From the NCBI RefSeq assembly GCF_001641695.1, contig NZ_LSEF01000033.1:56456-120455 (forward strand): a DNA stretch of 64,000 nucleotides. The letters are read 5' to 3'. This document shows positions 36,672 to 45,103 of the stretch, one piece after another. A program made the position numbers and the translations under genes. Source of the stretch: Bradyrhizobium neotropicale. Its GTDB lineage: Bacteria > Pseudomonadota > Alphaproteobacteria > Rhizobiales > Xanthobacteraceae. The notes under the pieces were generated by a model that had not been told where the DNA came from, did no database searches, and was given only the letters and a program-made list of their open reading frames with translations. Positions within the stretch are counted from its first letter, which is position 1. The number at the start of each line of letters is the position of its first letter.

Positions 36672-37114
36672 CTCTCAGCGCGTGGTCCTCTCCCCGCTTG
36701 CGGGGAAGGCAATCGCATATGAGAGAGTTTGGCAGGCAGCCTCCTTGCGGCCCATCCTTCGAGACGCCCGCTTTTGGCGAGCTCCTCAGAGCCTGACTCA
36801 AAAAGAGGATGAGGTCTTGTCTTGCGGCAAAAATCTTAGACCCTCATGGTGAGGAGCGCCGCCTTACGGCGCGTCTCGAACCATGAAGGCCGAGCGCGCG
36901 CCGCAAGGGCATATGCGATAGCCCTGCCGCTTGCGGGGAGAGATCGGAACTCGCGCAACGCGCGGATTCCGGGTGAGGCGGAGCGTCCGCGAGTCCGACT
37001 GGCACTGTGAAACGAGGATAGAGCCCCTCACCCCACCCCTCTCAGCGCGAGCGAAGCTCGTCGCGACCCGCAAGAACCGGGCGAGGATCACGCAGCTCGG
37101 CTCCAAAACACGGC
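36672..37114. repeat. Intergenic mosaic of palindromic repeats (includes copy 3)
   Basis: The 443-base region between convergent genes has no gene. It begins with CCTCTCCCCGCTTGCGGGG (36685-), then a second unit of the type CATCCTTCGAGACGCCCGC ... GTCTCGAACCATGAAGG (36758-36890), and from about 36927 to 37085 a third copy of the element at 14394-14529 (GCTTGCGGGGAGAG, GGTGAGGCGGAGCGTCCGCG, GAGCCCCTCACCCC). Confidence 0.7.
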
Positions 37115-37669
37115 TCACTGCTCGGAGCGCGGCTCTGGCTGCGCCGCTTCGGTGGGAAGGCTCGCGCGTTCCCAGCCGTCGGTGCCGTCCGGGTACCAGG
37201 CGACGTTGGAATAGCCGTAGGCGCGCGCGCGCTTGGCGGCGTTCCAGGACATCCAGCAATCGGCCTGGCAATAGATCACGAGCGGCGCGGCCTTGTCGCC
37301 ATGCGTCGCATGTGCGAGCCCGCGGCGGAAATAGTCGTCCATGGCAGGCGATAGCGCGCCATAGCCGGCGTCGGGCAGCCAGATGCTGCCGGGAATGTTG
37401 TTGCGCGGCATGTCGCGCCAGACCGTGCCCGCGGGAAGGCTCGGCTTCGGCGGACGCGGCAGCACGTCGACGAAGGCGGCGCTCTTCGCCCGCCAGATCG
37501 CCTCTGCTTGCGCGGTCGAGAGCACGCGCGCGCCTTCCAGCGTCGCCGGCACCGGCGCGCGGTAATTGTCGGTGCGATAGCCCTCAGGCTCGAACGGCTC
37601 CTGCTGCTGCGCGAGTGCCGGCACCGCCAGCGCGACGGCGACGAGCGCAGCAGCAAGAGGCTGTCTCAT
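37115..37669 (-). CDS. Rhodanese-like PQQ-associated CXXCW-motif protein
   Basis: The 184-residue secreted protein (signal MRQPLAAALVAVALAVPALA) has a rhodanese-like fold with FVDVLPRPPKPSLPAGTVWR, IPGSIWLPDAGYGALSP and the cysteine motif VIYCQADCWMSWNAAKRA. The family is named for CXXCW; the copy here has three residues between the cysteines (CQADCW). The ATG overlaps the stop of the XoxJ-like gene by four bases, so the two are cotranslated. Presumed role: periplasmic thiol or sulfur chemistry supporting a quinoprotein dehydrogenase. Confidence 0.85.
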   Translation of the reverse strand: MRQPLAAALVAVALAVPALAQQQEPFEPEGYRTDNYRAPVPATLEGARVLSTAQAEAIWRAKSAAFVDVLPRPPKPSLPAGTVWRDMPRNNIPGSIWLPDAGYGALSPAMDDYFRRGLAHATHGDKAAPLVIYCQADCWMSWNAAKRARAYGYSNVAWYPDGTDGWERASLPTEAAQPEPRSEQ

Positions 37670-38550
37670 GGCGTCTTCTTGGCGGTCTCCGCGCCGAGCG
37701 GCCGGTCGCTCTCGTCGAGCAGCGGGACGCCGAAGTCGATCAGGATCTTGTTGATCTCGCCCTGATTCTCCTGGATCAGCTTGTTGAGCTGCCGCTTCCA
37801 GTTCTGGTCGGCAGGACGCACACCCATGCCGATGCGATAGACGAGCTTCGGCCCGGTGGTCTCCTTGACCAGCGGCGTGACATGCAGCGAGGCGCCGGCC
37901 TGCTTCGCATAGAAGCCCGCCATCGGTCCCCACAGCACGCCAGCATCGATCGTGCCGGCAGCAAGATCATCGATCATTGCCTTGGCGGAATTGTCAAAGC
38001 GCGTGTCGATCATCAGCGGATAGGGCTTTGCGTCGCCCATCAGACCGGCGATGGCCATGTTGGTCGCCGGCGGCGTTCCGGCGATGATGCCGATGTGCTT
38101 GCCCTTGAGCCGCGCGTCCTCGAGCGTGTCGACGTCCTCGAGCCCACTGCCCGCCTTCGCGACCAGCGCATAGGTCGTGCGGTAATAGGGATTGGTGCCC
38201 TGCACGAGATCGTCGCCCTGCGGGAAACCCATGATCACGTCGCAGCGGTGCGCGCCGAGCGTCATGCGGACGAAGCCGGTGGCCTGCGGGAAGTAGACGT
38301 AGTCGAGGGTTTTCTGAAGTTTTTCGGCAAATAGCTGGGCGAGCTTGTTCTCAAAGCCCTCGCCCTTCTCATTGGAGAAAGGCATGTTGCGCGGATCGGC
38401 GCAGACGCGCAGCACCTTCGGGTCGACCAGCTCGAACGAGAGGTCGCCGCTGTCGTTGGTCTGTGCCCGTGCGGCGCCGCCCACGACGAACATTGCGGCG
38501 ATCGCCAACAGCGAGAACAACCCGCGACGATGTCGTCCGGCCTCCGTCAT
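37666..38550 (-). CDS. xoxJ: XoxJ-like quinoprotein-associated periplasmic binding protein
   Basis: The 294-residue protein has a signal peptide (RRGLFSLLAIAAMFVVGGAARA) and a type II periplasmic-binding fold: KVLRVCADPRNMPFSNEKGEG, then GTNPYYRTTYALV and TIDAGVLWGPMAGFYAKQAG. The start VLRVCADPRNMPFSN is the hallmark of MoxJ/XoxJ-type proteins needed for methanol dehydrogenase activity. XoxJ is thought to bind and activate XoxF rather than serve a transporter. It is separated from xoxFG by 17 kb, unlike the usual xoxFGJ order. Confidence 0.85.
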   Translation of the reverse strand: MTEAGRHRRGLFSLLAIAAMFVVGGAARAQTNDSGDLSFELVDPKVLRVCADPRNMPFSNEKGEGFENKLAQLFAEKLQKTLDYVYFPQATGFVRMTLGAHRCDVIMGFPQGDDLVQGTNPYYRTTYALVAKAGSGLEDVDTLEDARLKGKHIGIIAGTPPATNMAIAGLMGDAKPYPLMIDTRFDNSAKAMIDDLAAGTIDAGVLWGPMAGFYAKQAGASLHVTPLVKETTGPKLVYRIGMGVRPADQNWKRQLNKLIQENQGEINKILIDFGVPLLDESDRPLGAETAKKTP

Positions 38551-38691
38551 CGCGCTTCCTCCTCTTGTCTTGATTGAATGCTATCCATGGATCACGTTAC
38601 GCGCCATGGACGGCGAAGTTTCTCTATGACTTCGCTTGGGGTTTGTCTTGTTGCAGTGCAATGCCGCGATGATCGGAACTGAGGCGTAAAG

Positions 38692-39618
38692 ATGGCGCAT
38701 GTCGCTCTGGTGATCGCGGTGCTTGCCCTGCTGGGGCTGCCGACGCTAGCACGCGCAACCCCTCCCGAATTGCCTGTGAGCGAAGTCGCACCCGGAATTT
38801 TCATGCACGCCGGGTCAATTGCATTGATGAATTCCGAGAATGAGGGCGCCATTGCCAATGTCGGCTTCATCGTCGGCAGCGACGCGGTGGCCGTGATCGA
38901 TACCGGCGGCAGCGTCCGTGAGGGCGAGGCTCTGCTCGAGGCCGTGCGGGCCCGCACCGACAAGCCGATCCGCTACGTCATCAATACGCATGGCCATCCC
39001 GACCACATCTTCGGCAATGCCGCCTTCGTTGCGCAAGGGACCAGCTTCGTCGGCCACAGCAAGCTGCCGCAGGCGCTTGCCACGCGCGGGCCGTACTATC
39101 TCGACAATTTTCGCCGCATCATGGGCGACGAGCTGATCGCGCCGGTGAAGATCGTGCCGCCCACCCTGCTCGTGTCGGACACCATGACGCTCGATCTCGG
39201 ATCGCGCCGCCTGAGCCTGCGAGCCTGGCCTGCCGCGCACAGCGACAACGACCTCACGGTGTTCGATGAGACGACGAAAACCCTGTTCGCGGGCGACCTC
39301 GTCTTTCTCCGCCATGTCCCGGTGATGGACGGCAGCATCCGCGGCTGGCTTGCCCTGCTCAAGGACCTGGAAGGCATTCCCGCGCAGCGCGTCGTTCCCG
39401 GTCACGGACCCGTGACCGACTGGCCTGCCGCGTTGGCCGACGAACGGCGTTATCTCCAGACATTGCTTACCGATGTCCGCGCGCTCAACAAGAAGGGCGA
39501 GCCAATCCGGGCTGCTGCGGACCAGGCGGCGGCGTCGGAGCGGCCTCATTGGGACCTCTTCGAGGACTACAACGCGCGCAACGCAACCGCAGCATTTTCG
39601 GAAATTGAATGGGAGTAG
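38692..39618 (+). CDS. Quinoprotein relay system zinc metallohydrolase (MBL fold)
   Basis: The 308-residue secreted metallo-beta-lactamase-fold protein has a signal peptide ([22 protein letters not shown]) and zinc motif [16 protein letters not shown] (HxHxDH), [30 protein letters not shown] and [13 protein letters not shown]. It fits the quinoprotein relay zinc metallohydrolase type 2 family, found with SoxYZ-like carriers and PQQ enzymes. It is followed by such a carrier at 39695. Substrate unknown. Confidence 0.85.
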   Translation: MAHVALVIAVLALLGLPTLARATPPELPVSEVAPGIFMHAGSIALMNSENEGAIANVGFIVGSDAVAVIDTGGSVREGEALLEAVRARTDKPIRYVINTHGHPDHIFGNAAFVAQGTSFVGHSKLPQALATRGPYYLDNFRRIMGDELIAPVKIVPPTLLVSDTMTLDLGSRRLSLRAWPAAHSDNDLTVFDETTKTLFAGDLVFLRHVPVMDGSIRGWLALLKDLEGIPAQRVVPGHGPVTDWPAALADERRYLQTLLTDVRALNKKGEPIRAAADQAAASERPHWDLFEDYNARNATAAFSEIEWE

Positions 39619-39625
39619 CGGGCGC

Positions 39626-39667
39626 GCTACGCTGACCCAGGGATCAGCTACGCTGACTCCGGGATTA
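39626..39667 (+). repeat. Two tandem 21-bp repeats
   Basis: GCTACGCTGACCCAGGGATCA (39626-39646, 21 bases) is followed directly by a second copy with four changes (39647-39667). They fill most of the gap between the metallohydrolase stop and the SoxYZ-like carrier start. Confidence 0.6.
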
Positions 39668-39694
39668 CTGCTTCGCCTGTGCGGGACCACGACC

Positions 39695-40513
39695 ATGACG
39701 GGACACATTCTCCGCCTGCCCTTGATCGCCGCGCTGCTCGGCATCGCTCTTGCCGCGCCGGTGCGCGCCGAGGAGGCCTATGATCCCTGGCCGGGCCTCG
39801 TGCAGGACATCTTCAACAACCGCCCGATGAACGACGGCAGCGACGTCGTCGGCATCGAGATGCCCTATCGCGCCGAGGATGCGGCGATCGTTCCCGTAAC
39901 CCTGCGCAGCAAGCTGTCGCCCGGCGATGCGCGTCGCATCCGCGCGATCACACTCGTGATCGACCGCAACCCCGCGCCGATGGCGGCGAAGTTCGAGCTC
40001 GGGCCGGACGCCAACGTCACGGAGATCTCCACACGCGTGCGCGTCAACAACTACACCGCCGTCCATGCGGTGGCCGAGCTCAGCGACGGCCAGCTCTATG
40101 TCTCCAAGACCTATGTGAAGGCCTCCGGCGGCTGCTCGGCGCCGGCGGGGAAGAACGCCGAGGAAGCCAGGAACCGGCTCGGCCAGATGCGCTACCGGCA
40201 GTTCGCGCGCGAGGACGCGCCGGCGAGCCGCATCCGCGAGGCGCAGATCATGATCGGCCATCCCAACAATTCCGGGCTCCAGATGGACCAGATCACGCAT
40301 CTCTATATCCCGGCCTTTTTCGTCAACCAGCTGAAGCTGACGCAGGACGACAGCCTCGTGCTGGCGATGGAAGGCGGCATCTCGATTTCGGAAGACCCAA
40401 ATCTGCGCTTCACCTACGTCTCCAACGGCGCCAGGCGCTTCCGCGCCGAAGCCAAGGACACGGATGGACACGTGTTCCGCAACGAGTGGGACGTGGAGAA
40501 GCCGGGGACGTGA
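39695..40513 (+). CDS. Quinoprotein dehydrogenase-associated SoxYZ-like carrier
   Basis: The 272-residue product joins a SoxY-like and a SoxZ-like domain: signal peptide (RLPLIAALLGIALAAPVRA), SoxY part with the swinging-arm cysteine in KASGGCSAPAG, and SoxZ part (REAQIMIGHPNNSGLQMDQ, LYIPAFFVNQL, GGISISEDPNLRFTY). In Sox systems the cysteine carries sulfur intermediates; in quinoprotein loci the cargo is unknown. Directly follows the zinc metallohydrolase gene. Start ATG 39695 fits the signal peptide. Confidence 0.87.
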   Translation: MTGHILRLPLIAALLGIALAAPVRAEEAYDPWPGLVQDIFNNRPMNDGSDVVGIEMPYRAEDAAIVPVTLRSKLSPGDARRIRAITLVIDRNPAPMAAKFELGPDANVTEISTRVRVNNYTAVHAVAELSDGQLYVSKTYVKASGGCSAPAGKNAEEARNRLGQMRYRQFAREDAPASRIREAQIMIGHPNNSGLQMDQITHLYIPAFFVNQLKLTQDDSLVLAMEGGISISEDPNLRFTYVSNGARRFRAEAKDTDGHVFRNEWDVEKPGT

Positions 40514-40565
40514 GTGGCGCGATCTCCGCCTCTTCCTTTGTGGGAGAGGGTGGATCGCCGCACGG

Positions 40566-40925
40566 CTAGAAGCACCTCACCTCGGCCTCCGCCTGCGCGC
40601 GGCGGAGATCGTTCACGGCGGTGTTGGCCTGTTCGGAGGTGCGAAACTGGGTGCCAAGATTGCCGCGGACCTGGGACATGCTGAGCGCGGTCTCCGCGGT
40701 GACGTAGCGCTCATAGGGCACGATCGAGGCGACCACGTCGATCGAGCAGGAGCATTGCTCGATCGACTGCCGCGTCTCGCCATTGGCCTTCATGCAGCCA
40801 TAGACATATTCAGCCCGCGCAGAGGTCGGATAGTCATTTGCCTCCTCGGCCCGCGTCGCGCATGCGGTCGCGGCCACCACCGCCAATGCGGCGACAATCG
40901 GTCGTACCCGTTCCGCGAAACTCAT
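40566..40925 (-). CDS. Small secreted cysteine-rich protein of the quinoprotein locus
   Basis: The 119-residue product has a signal peptide (RVRPIVAALAVVAATACATRA) and five cysteines, four in the mature part (YGCMKANGE, IEQCSCSIDVVA, EVRCF). ATACATRA may instead be a lipobox-like site. The CSCSID and VPYERYVTAETAL pattern is one I associate with small proteins of XoxF clusters, but no function is known. Start ATG 40925 is supported by GGGAGGAC. Confidence 0.6.
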   Translation of the reverse strand: MSFAERVRPIVAALAVVAATACATRAEEANDYPTSARAEYVYGCMKANGETRQSIEQCSCSIDVVASIVPYERYVTAETALSMSQVRGNLGTQFRTSEQANTAVNDLRRAQAEAEVRCF

Positions 40926-41011
40926 GAGCGTCCTCCCGCTGGTTGCGACCGAAACTATGCTATGCCTATTGTCCTGAAAAGAACTCGTTGGTGGAAACGG
41001 CTCACAGGGTG

Positions 41012-41986
41012 ATGAGATATCTTGCACGAATAGTCGCGCTGTCGGCCGCGCTGGCGCTTCTCGCGCCCGCCCACGCCGCGGACACGATCCGCCTTGCGGT
41101 GCAGAAAACCGGAACATTCTCCTGGGAACTGGCCACGATCCGCGCAGGTGGACTCGACAAGGAGGCCAATCTATCGCTCGAGGTGACGGAGCTTGCGAGC
41201 ACCGAGGCCGGCAAGATCGCGATGCGCGCAGGCAACGCCGACATCATGCTGTCGGACTGGCTCTGGGTGTCGCGCGAACGCGCGCTCGGCGCCAAGCTGA
41301 CCTTCTATCCCTATTCCAGCGCGCTCGGCGCGGTGATGGTGCCGGCCTCCTCGCCGATCAAGTCGCTCACCGACCTCAAGGGACGCAAGCTGGCGGTTGC
41401 CGGCGGGCCGATCGACAAGAGCTGGCTGCTGCTCCAGGCGCGGATGAAGCAGGACGGCATCGACCTGAAATCGGAGGCGACCATCGTCTATGGCGCGCCG
41501 CCCTTGCTGGCGGCCAAGGCGCTCGACGGCGAGATGGATGCGAGCCTCAATTTCTGGAATTTCTGCGCGCAGCTCGAGGCCAAGGGCTTTCGCCGCGTCG
41601 CCGGCATCGAGGACATTCTGCCGAAGCTCGGCGCCAAGGGCCCGGTCTCCGCCGTCGGCTATGTCTTCGACGAGACCTGGGCGGCGAGCCATCGCGACGC
41701 GGTGGCGCGCTTCATCGCGATGACCCGCAAGGCCAAGCAATTGCTGGTGACGTCGGATGCGGCCTGGGAGAAGGTCGCCCCGCTCACCGGCACGACCGAT
41801 GCGGCCATGCTAAAGACCTACCGCGACCGCTATCGCGACGGCATTCCGCGCCGGAGCATCGATGACGAGGAGGCCGACGCGCGCGTGCTCTACCGCGTGC
41901 TGGCCGAGATTGGCGGCCGCGATCTGGTCGGGCCGGCGGGCGAGCTCGACCCCGGCACGTTCTATCACGCGGTTTCCGGAGACTGA
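41012..41986 (+). CDS. ABC transporter substrate-binding protein, NitT/TauT class
   Basis: The 324-residue protein has a signal peptide (RYLARIVALSAALALLAPAHA) and a NrtA/SsuA/TauA-type fold: TIRLAVQKTGTFSWELATIRAG, SLEVTELASTEAGKIAMRAG, LTDLKGRKLAVAGGPIDKSW and ATIVYGAPPLLAAKALDGEMD. First gene of a three-gene ABC importer. The class carries nitrate, sulfonates, taurine, thiamine precursors and metallophore-like compounds; the ligand is open. The location among quinoprotein genes hints at a cofactor- or lanthanide-related cargo. Confidence 0.82.
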   Translation: MRYLARIVALSAALALLAPAHAADTIRLAVQKTGTFSWELATIRAGGLDKEANLSLEVTELASTEAGKIAMRAGNADIMLSDWLWVSRERALGAKLTFYPYSSALGAVMVPASSPIKSLTDLKGRKLAVAGGPIDKSWLLLQARMKQDGIDLKSEATIVYGAPPLLAAKALDGEMDASLNFWNFCAQLEAKGFRRVAGIEDILPKLGAKGPVSAVGYVFDETWAASHRDAVARFIAMTRKAKQLLVTSDAAWEKVAPLTGTTDAAMLKTYRDRYRDGIPRRSIDDEEADARVLYRVLAEIGGRDLVGPAGELDPGTFYHAVSGD

Positions 41987-41987
41987 G

Positions 41988-42725
41988 GTGCTGCGTCTTT
42001 TGTCGTTTGCCCTGTTTCTCGCGATCTGGTGGATCGCAGCGCTGTTCGTGGGCGGCGTGAAGCTGCCCTCCCCACCTGCGGTGCTCCAGGTGATGATGGC
42101 GGAAGCGGCGAGCGGCGCGCTATTCCTGCATCTCGGTGCCACGCTCGCGCGCGTCGTGCTCGCCTTCGTGCTGGCGATGTCGCTCGGCAGCGCCATCGGC
42201 TACCTGATGGGACGGGTGAAGCTCGCCGACCGGCTCGGCGATCCCTGGCTGATCCTGCTGCTGAACCTGCCGGCGCTGGTCGTGATCGTGCTGGCCTATA
42301 TCTGGGCCGGCCTCACCGAGGCCGCCGCGATCGCGGCGATCGCCATCAACAAGCTGCCGACCGCCGTGGTCACGCTGCGTGAGGGCACGCGCGCGCTCGA
42401 CCGCTCGCTCGACGAGATGGCCGCGGTATTTGCGATGTCGCGCTGGCGCGCGTTCCGCCACGTGGTACTGCCGCAGCTTGCGCCCTATATCGCGGCCGCC
42501 GCCCGCTCCGGGCTGTCGCTGGTCTGGAAGATCGTGCTGGTCGCCGAACTCCTGGGACGGCCGAACGGCGTCGGCTTCGAGATCGGCGTCGCGTTCCAGC
42601 TGTTCGACACGCCGCGGCTGCTCGCCTATTCGCTGACATTTGCCGCGGTCGTGCTCGTCATCGAAACCCTGCTGGTGCAGCCGTTCGAAGCCCGCTCAAC
42701 ACGGTGGCGCCCCCGTGCGGCTTGA
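41988..42725 (+). CDS. ABC transporter permease, NitT/TauT class
   Basis: The 245-residue permease has six helices and the EAA-type coupling motif (LDEMAAVFAMSRWRAFRHVVLPQLAPYI). It starts with GTG at 41988, one base after the stop of the binding protein gene, and its end overlaps the start of the ATPase gene. The order binding protein-permease-ATPase with coupled starts shows one operon. Confidence 0.87.
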   Translation: MLRLLSFALFLAIWWIAALFVGGVKLPSPPAVLQVMMAEAASGALFLHLGATLARVVLAFVLAMSLGSAIGYLMGRVKLADRLGDPWLILLLNLPALVVIVLAYIWAGLTEAAAIAAIAINKLPTAVVTLREGTRALDRSLDEMAAVFAMSRWRAFRHVVLPQLAPYIAAAARSGLSLVWKIVLVAELLGRPNGVGFEIGVAFQLFDTPRLLAYSLTFAAVVLVIETLLVQPFEARSTRWRPRAA

Positions 42726-43443
42726 GGTCGACATCACAGGCAAGACCTTCCGGAGCGCGGCCGGCGAAACGCATGAGGTGCTCGCGCCGGTCCGCTTCTC
42801 GCTCGGCGTCGGCGAGGTCGGCGTTCTCGTCGGCCCCTCCGGCTGCGGCAAGAGCACGATGCTGCGCATCATCCTGGGCCTCGACCGCGACTTCCAGGGT
42901 GACGTCACACGCCCCCCGAACGCACGCATCGGCATGGTGTTCCAGGAGCCGCGTCTGCTGCCGTGGCGCTCGGTCGAGCAGAACGTGCGGCTGGCGGCGC
43001 CGGAGATCGACGAGGCGAAGCTCACCGAACTGTTCAGGATTCTGGAGCTCGACGCGCACCGCAGCCACTTCCCCGGCGAGTTGTCGCTTGGGCTCGCCCG
43101 CCGCGTCGCGCTCGCCCGCGCCTTCGCGGTCGAGCCGGACCTCCTGGTGCTCGACGAGCCGCTCGCCTCGCTCGACGATGCCCTGGCCGGCCGTCTGCGT
43201 GAGGAGATTGCAACGCTGGTCGCAAGCCGGCCGGTGATGACGCTGCTCGTCACGCACAGCCTCGACGACGCCGTGCGTCTCGGCGACCGCCTGTTCTTCC
43301 TGTCGCCGCGACCGGCGCGGATTCTGGCCGAAGTGCCGATCGCCATCCCGCGCGCTGCGCGGGGCGAGGCCGAGATCGCCGCGATCAAGGCGGGCCTGGT
43401 GCGGCGGACCCAGGGCGAGCGCGCCGGCCGGGATGTCTCATAG
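42715..43443 (+). CDS. ABC transporter ATPase, NitT/TauT class
   Basis: The 242-residue ATPase has Walker A LVGPSGCGKSTMLR, Q-loop VFQEPRLLPWRSV, Walker B LLVLDEPLASLD and H-loop VTHSLDD. The signature motif is ELSLGLARRVALARA, in which the second residue pair of LSGGQ is changed to LSLGL; this is a known variation in some members of this class but weaker than the consensus. GTG 42715 is the start, overlapping the permease stop by 11 bases. Confidence 0.88.
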   Translation: MRLEVDITGKTFRSAAGETHEVLAPVRFSLGVGEVGVLVGPSGCGKSTMLRIILGLDRDFQGDVTRPPNARIGMVFQEPRLLPWRSVEQNVRLAAPEIDEAKLTELFRILELDAHRSHFPGELSLGLARRVALARAFAVEPDLLVLDEPLASLDDALAGRLREEIATLVASRPVMTLLVTHSLDDAVRLGDRLFFLSPRPARILAEVPIAIPRAARGEAEIAAIKAGLVRRTQGERAGRDVS

Positions 43444-43489
43444 CAACCCGTGCCGCTTGCGTGCTAAAATGGACCTCAAGCGGAGCCTC

Positions 43490-44287
43490 ATGATGAAGGC
43501 GACGGTTGTACTGATAGCTCTCGGCCTCGTGCTTGCCGCACCCGCGGCCAACGCGCAGGACATGATGCGTGGTGTCGACCTCACCTCGCCGGCGATGGTG
43601 TCGGCCGAGATGAGCCGGGCGGAGGTCGAAGCCATGCTCGCAAGAGCGAGCGCGACCGCGCCCGCCGACTTCACCAGCAAGCGGCTCTCGGGCCTCGACC
43701 TGTCGGGCCTCGACATGTCCGGCGCCATTTTTCGTGCAGCGCGGCTGAACAAGACCAAGCTTATGGGCGCTCACCTCGATCGCGCGATCCTGGATCAGGC
43801 CTGGCTGCTGGAGGCCGATCTCACCGGCGCAAGCCTCAAGGGAGCCAATTTGTTCGCCGCGCAAATGCCGCGCGCCCGCCTCGACGGCGCCGATCTGACC
43901 GGTGCCCGCATCGCCGCCGATCTCACCGGTGCAAGCCTCAAGGGCGCCTCGATCGCGGATGCACATCTCGGCGCCGACATGCGCAACCAGTCGATGGGCC
44001 TGATGCGCGCCGTCCTGCGCTCGGCCAATCTGGAAGGCCTGAATGCGCGCAACGCCGACCTCTCGCGCGTCGATCTCGAATTCGCCGTTCTCAAAGGCGC
44101 CGATCTCACCGGCGCTTCGCTCAAGGGCGCCCAGCTCGGCGGCGCCGATCTCAGCGGAGCAACCGTCGTCGGCACCGATTTCGAGGGCGCCGATCTTGTG
44201 TCCACCAGGCTGATCGCACCGATCGGCCTTGACCGCGCCAAGAATTTCGACAAGGCAAGAAACAGCGAGCGCGTCATCAGGGAATGA
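43490..44287 (+). CDS. Secreted pentapeptide-repeat protein
   Basis: The 265-residue protein has a signal peptide (MMKATVVLIALGLVLAAPAANA) and about 25 A(D/N)LxG-type pentapeptide repeats forming a right-handed beta-helix: LSGLDLSGLDMSGAIF, ADLTGASLKGANLF, ADLTGARIAADLTG and KGAQLGGADLSGATV. The mature start has DMMRGVDLTSPAM. Periplasmic pentapeptide proteins have no uniform function. CGGAG precedes the double ATG at 43490; earlier in-frame ATGs at 43433 and 43469 lie in or near the ATPase gene. It likely belongs to the ABC operon. Confidence 0.8.
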   Translation: MMKATVVLIALGLVLAAPAANAQDMMRGVDLTSPAMVSAEMSRAEVEAMLARASATAPADFTSKRLSGLDLSGLDMSGAIFRAARLNKTKLMGAHLDRAILDQAWLLEADLTGASLKGANLFAAQMPRARLDGADLTGARIAADLTGASLKGASIADAHLGADMRNQSMGLMRAVLRSANLEGLNARNADLSRVDLEFAVLKGADLTGASLKGAQLGGADLSGATVVGTDFEGADLVSTRLIAPIGLDRAKNFDKARNSERVIRE

Positions 44288-44312
44288 CGGCGTGATTTGG
44301 GAGGAGCAGCGG

Positions 44313-44663
44313 ATGAGACGTTGGGGTCTGGCTTTGATCGTCGTCGTGGCATGTGCCGGCGCAGCCGCCGCGCAGAGCAAGGGCAAGGGCATCCGGCTCT
44401 GGAATTTGACGGCCGAGACGATCTCCGGATTCCAGCTCTCGCCGGCCGGCAAGACCGACTGGGGACTGAACCAGACCTTGAACGACAAGGACAAGGAGGT
44501 CGACCATGACGAGCGGCTGCGGATCACCGGCGTCGAGCCCGGCCGCTACGACGCCAAGGTCAGCTATCCGAGTTCACGGCAATGCATCGTCCGCGACATC
44601 GAGATCAGGGCGGACGCGGTGTTCTCGATTGCCGACAAGGATCTGAAGGACTGCACCAAGTAA
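44313..44663 (+). CDS. Small secreted protein downstream of the pentapeptide gene
   Basis: The 116-residue product has a signal peptide (MRRWGLALIVVVACAGAAAA) and a short beta-rich domain: KGKGIRLWNLTAETISGFQL, LRITGVEPGRYDAKVSYP and CIVRDIEIRADAVFSI, with a terminal KDCTK. The two mature cysteines could pair. GGGAGGAGC precedes the ATG. It sits 25 bases after the pentapeptide stop. Similar small proteins are known beside XoxF clusters; no function is assigned. Confidence 0.6.
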   Translation: MRRWGLALIVVVACAGAAAAQSKGKGIRLWNLTAETISGFQLSPAGKTDWGLNQTLNDKDKEVDHDERLRITGVEPGRYDAKVSYPSSRQCIVRDIEIRADAVFSIADKDLKDCTK

Positions 44664-44673
44664 ACGCCGGTGC

Positions 44674-44883
44674 TCAGGCCTTGTCATGCATGTGCGGATA
44701 TTCGCAGCGCCACCGCACGGCCTGCCACTTCGGATGCTCGCCGACCCATTGCGCGATATAGGGCGGCGCAGCCATGGCGCATTGCCGCGGCGAACCGGCA
44801 TAGGAAAATACCAGATGCTGCTCCTCGCACGTCGCCGGCGAAAGCACCGCACACACGGTCACCACCAGGTCAATCGGGTTCAT
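44674..44883 (-). CDS. Small cysteine-containing protein, unknown function
   Basis: The 69-residue product starts MNPIDLVVTVCAVLSPATCE and contains five cysteines (CAV, TCEE, RQCAM, WRCEY) and several tryptophans (QWVGEHPKWQAVRW). AGAGGATC precedes the ATG. The hydrophobic N-terminus is short for a signal peptide. It converges with the small secreted gene at 44313-44663. No family name, although I recall similar short proteins in Bradyrhizobium. Confidence 0.55.
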   Translation of the reverse strand: MNPIDLVVTVCAVLSPATCEEQHLVFSYAGSPRQCAMAAPPYIAQWVGEHPKWQAVRWRCEYPHMHDKA

Positions 44884-45103
44884 GCTGTGATCCTCTCGCC
44901 TCGGCGATCAAGAAACTAGCATAAGAGCTACGTTCCCAGCAGCCGGAAGTTTCAACTCCGTGCGAGACGAAGCGGGAACCTGGCGGGCCATGGCCTCTCA
45001 CCCAAGCGCGCCGACCTTCGCCAAGCTAGCTGAGGTGAAACCAGCGCCTTGCCGCCAGATCATTTCGTCAATAAGCTGGTTCCCCACAACTGCTAACAGG
45101 CTG

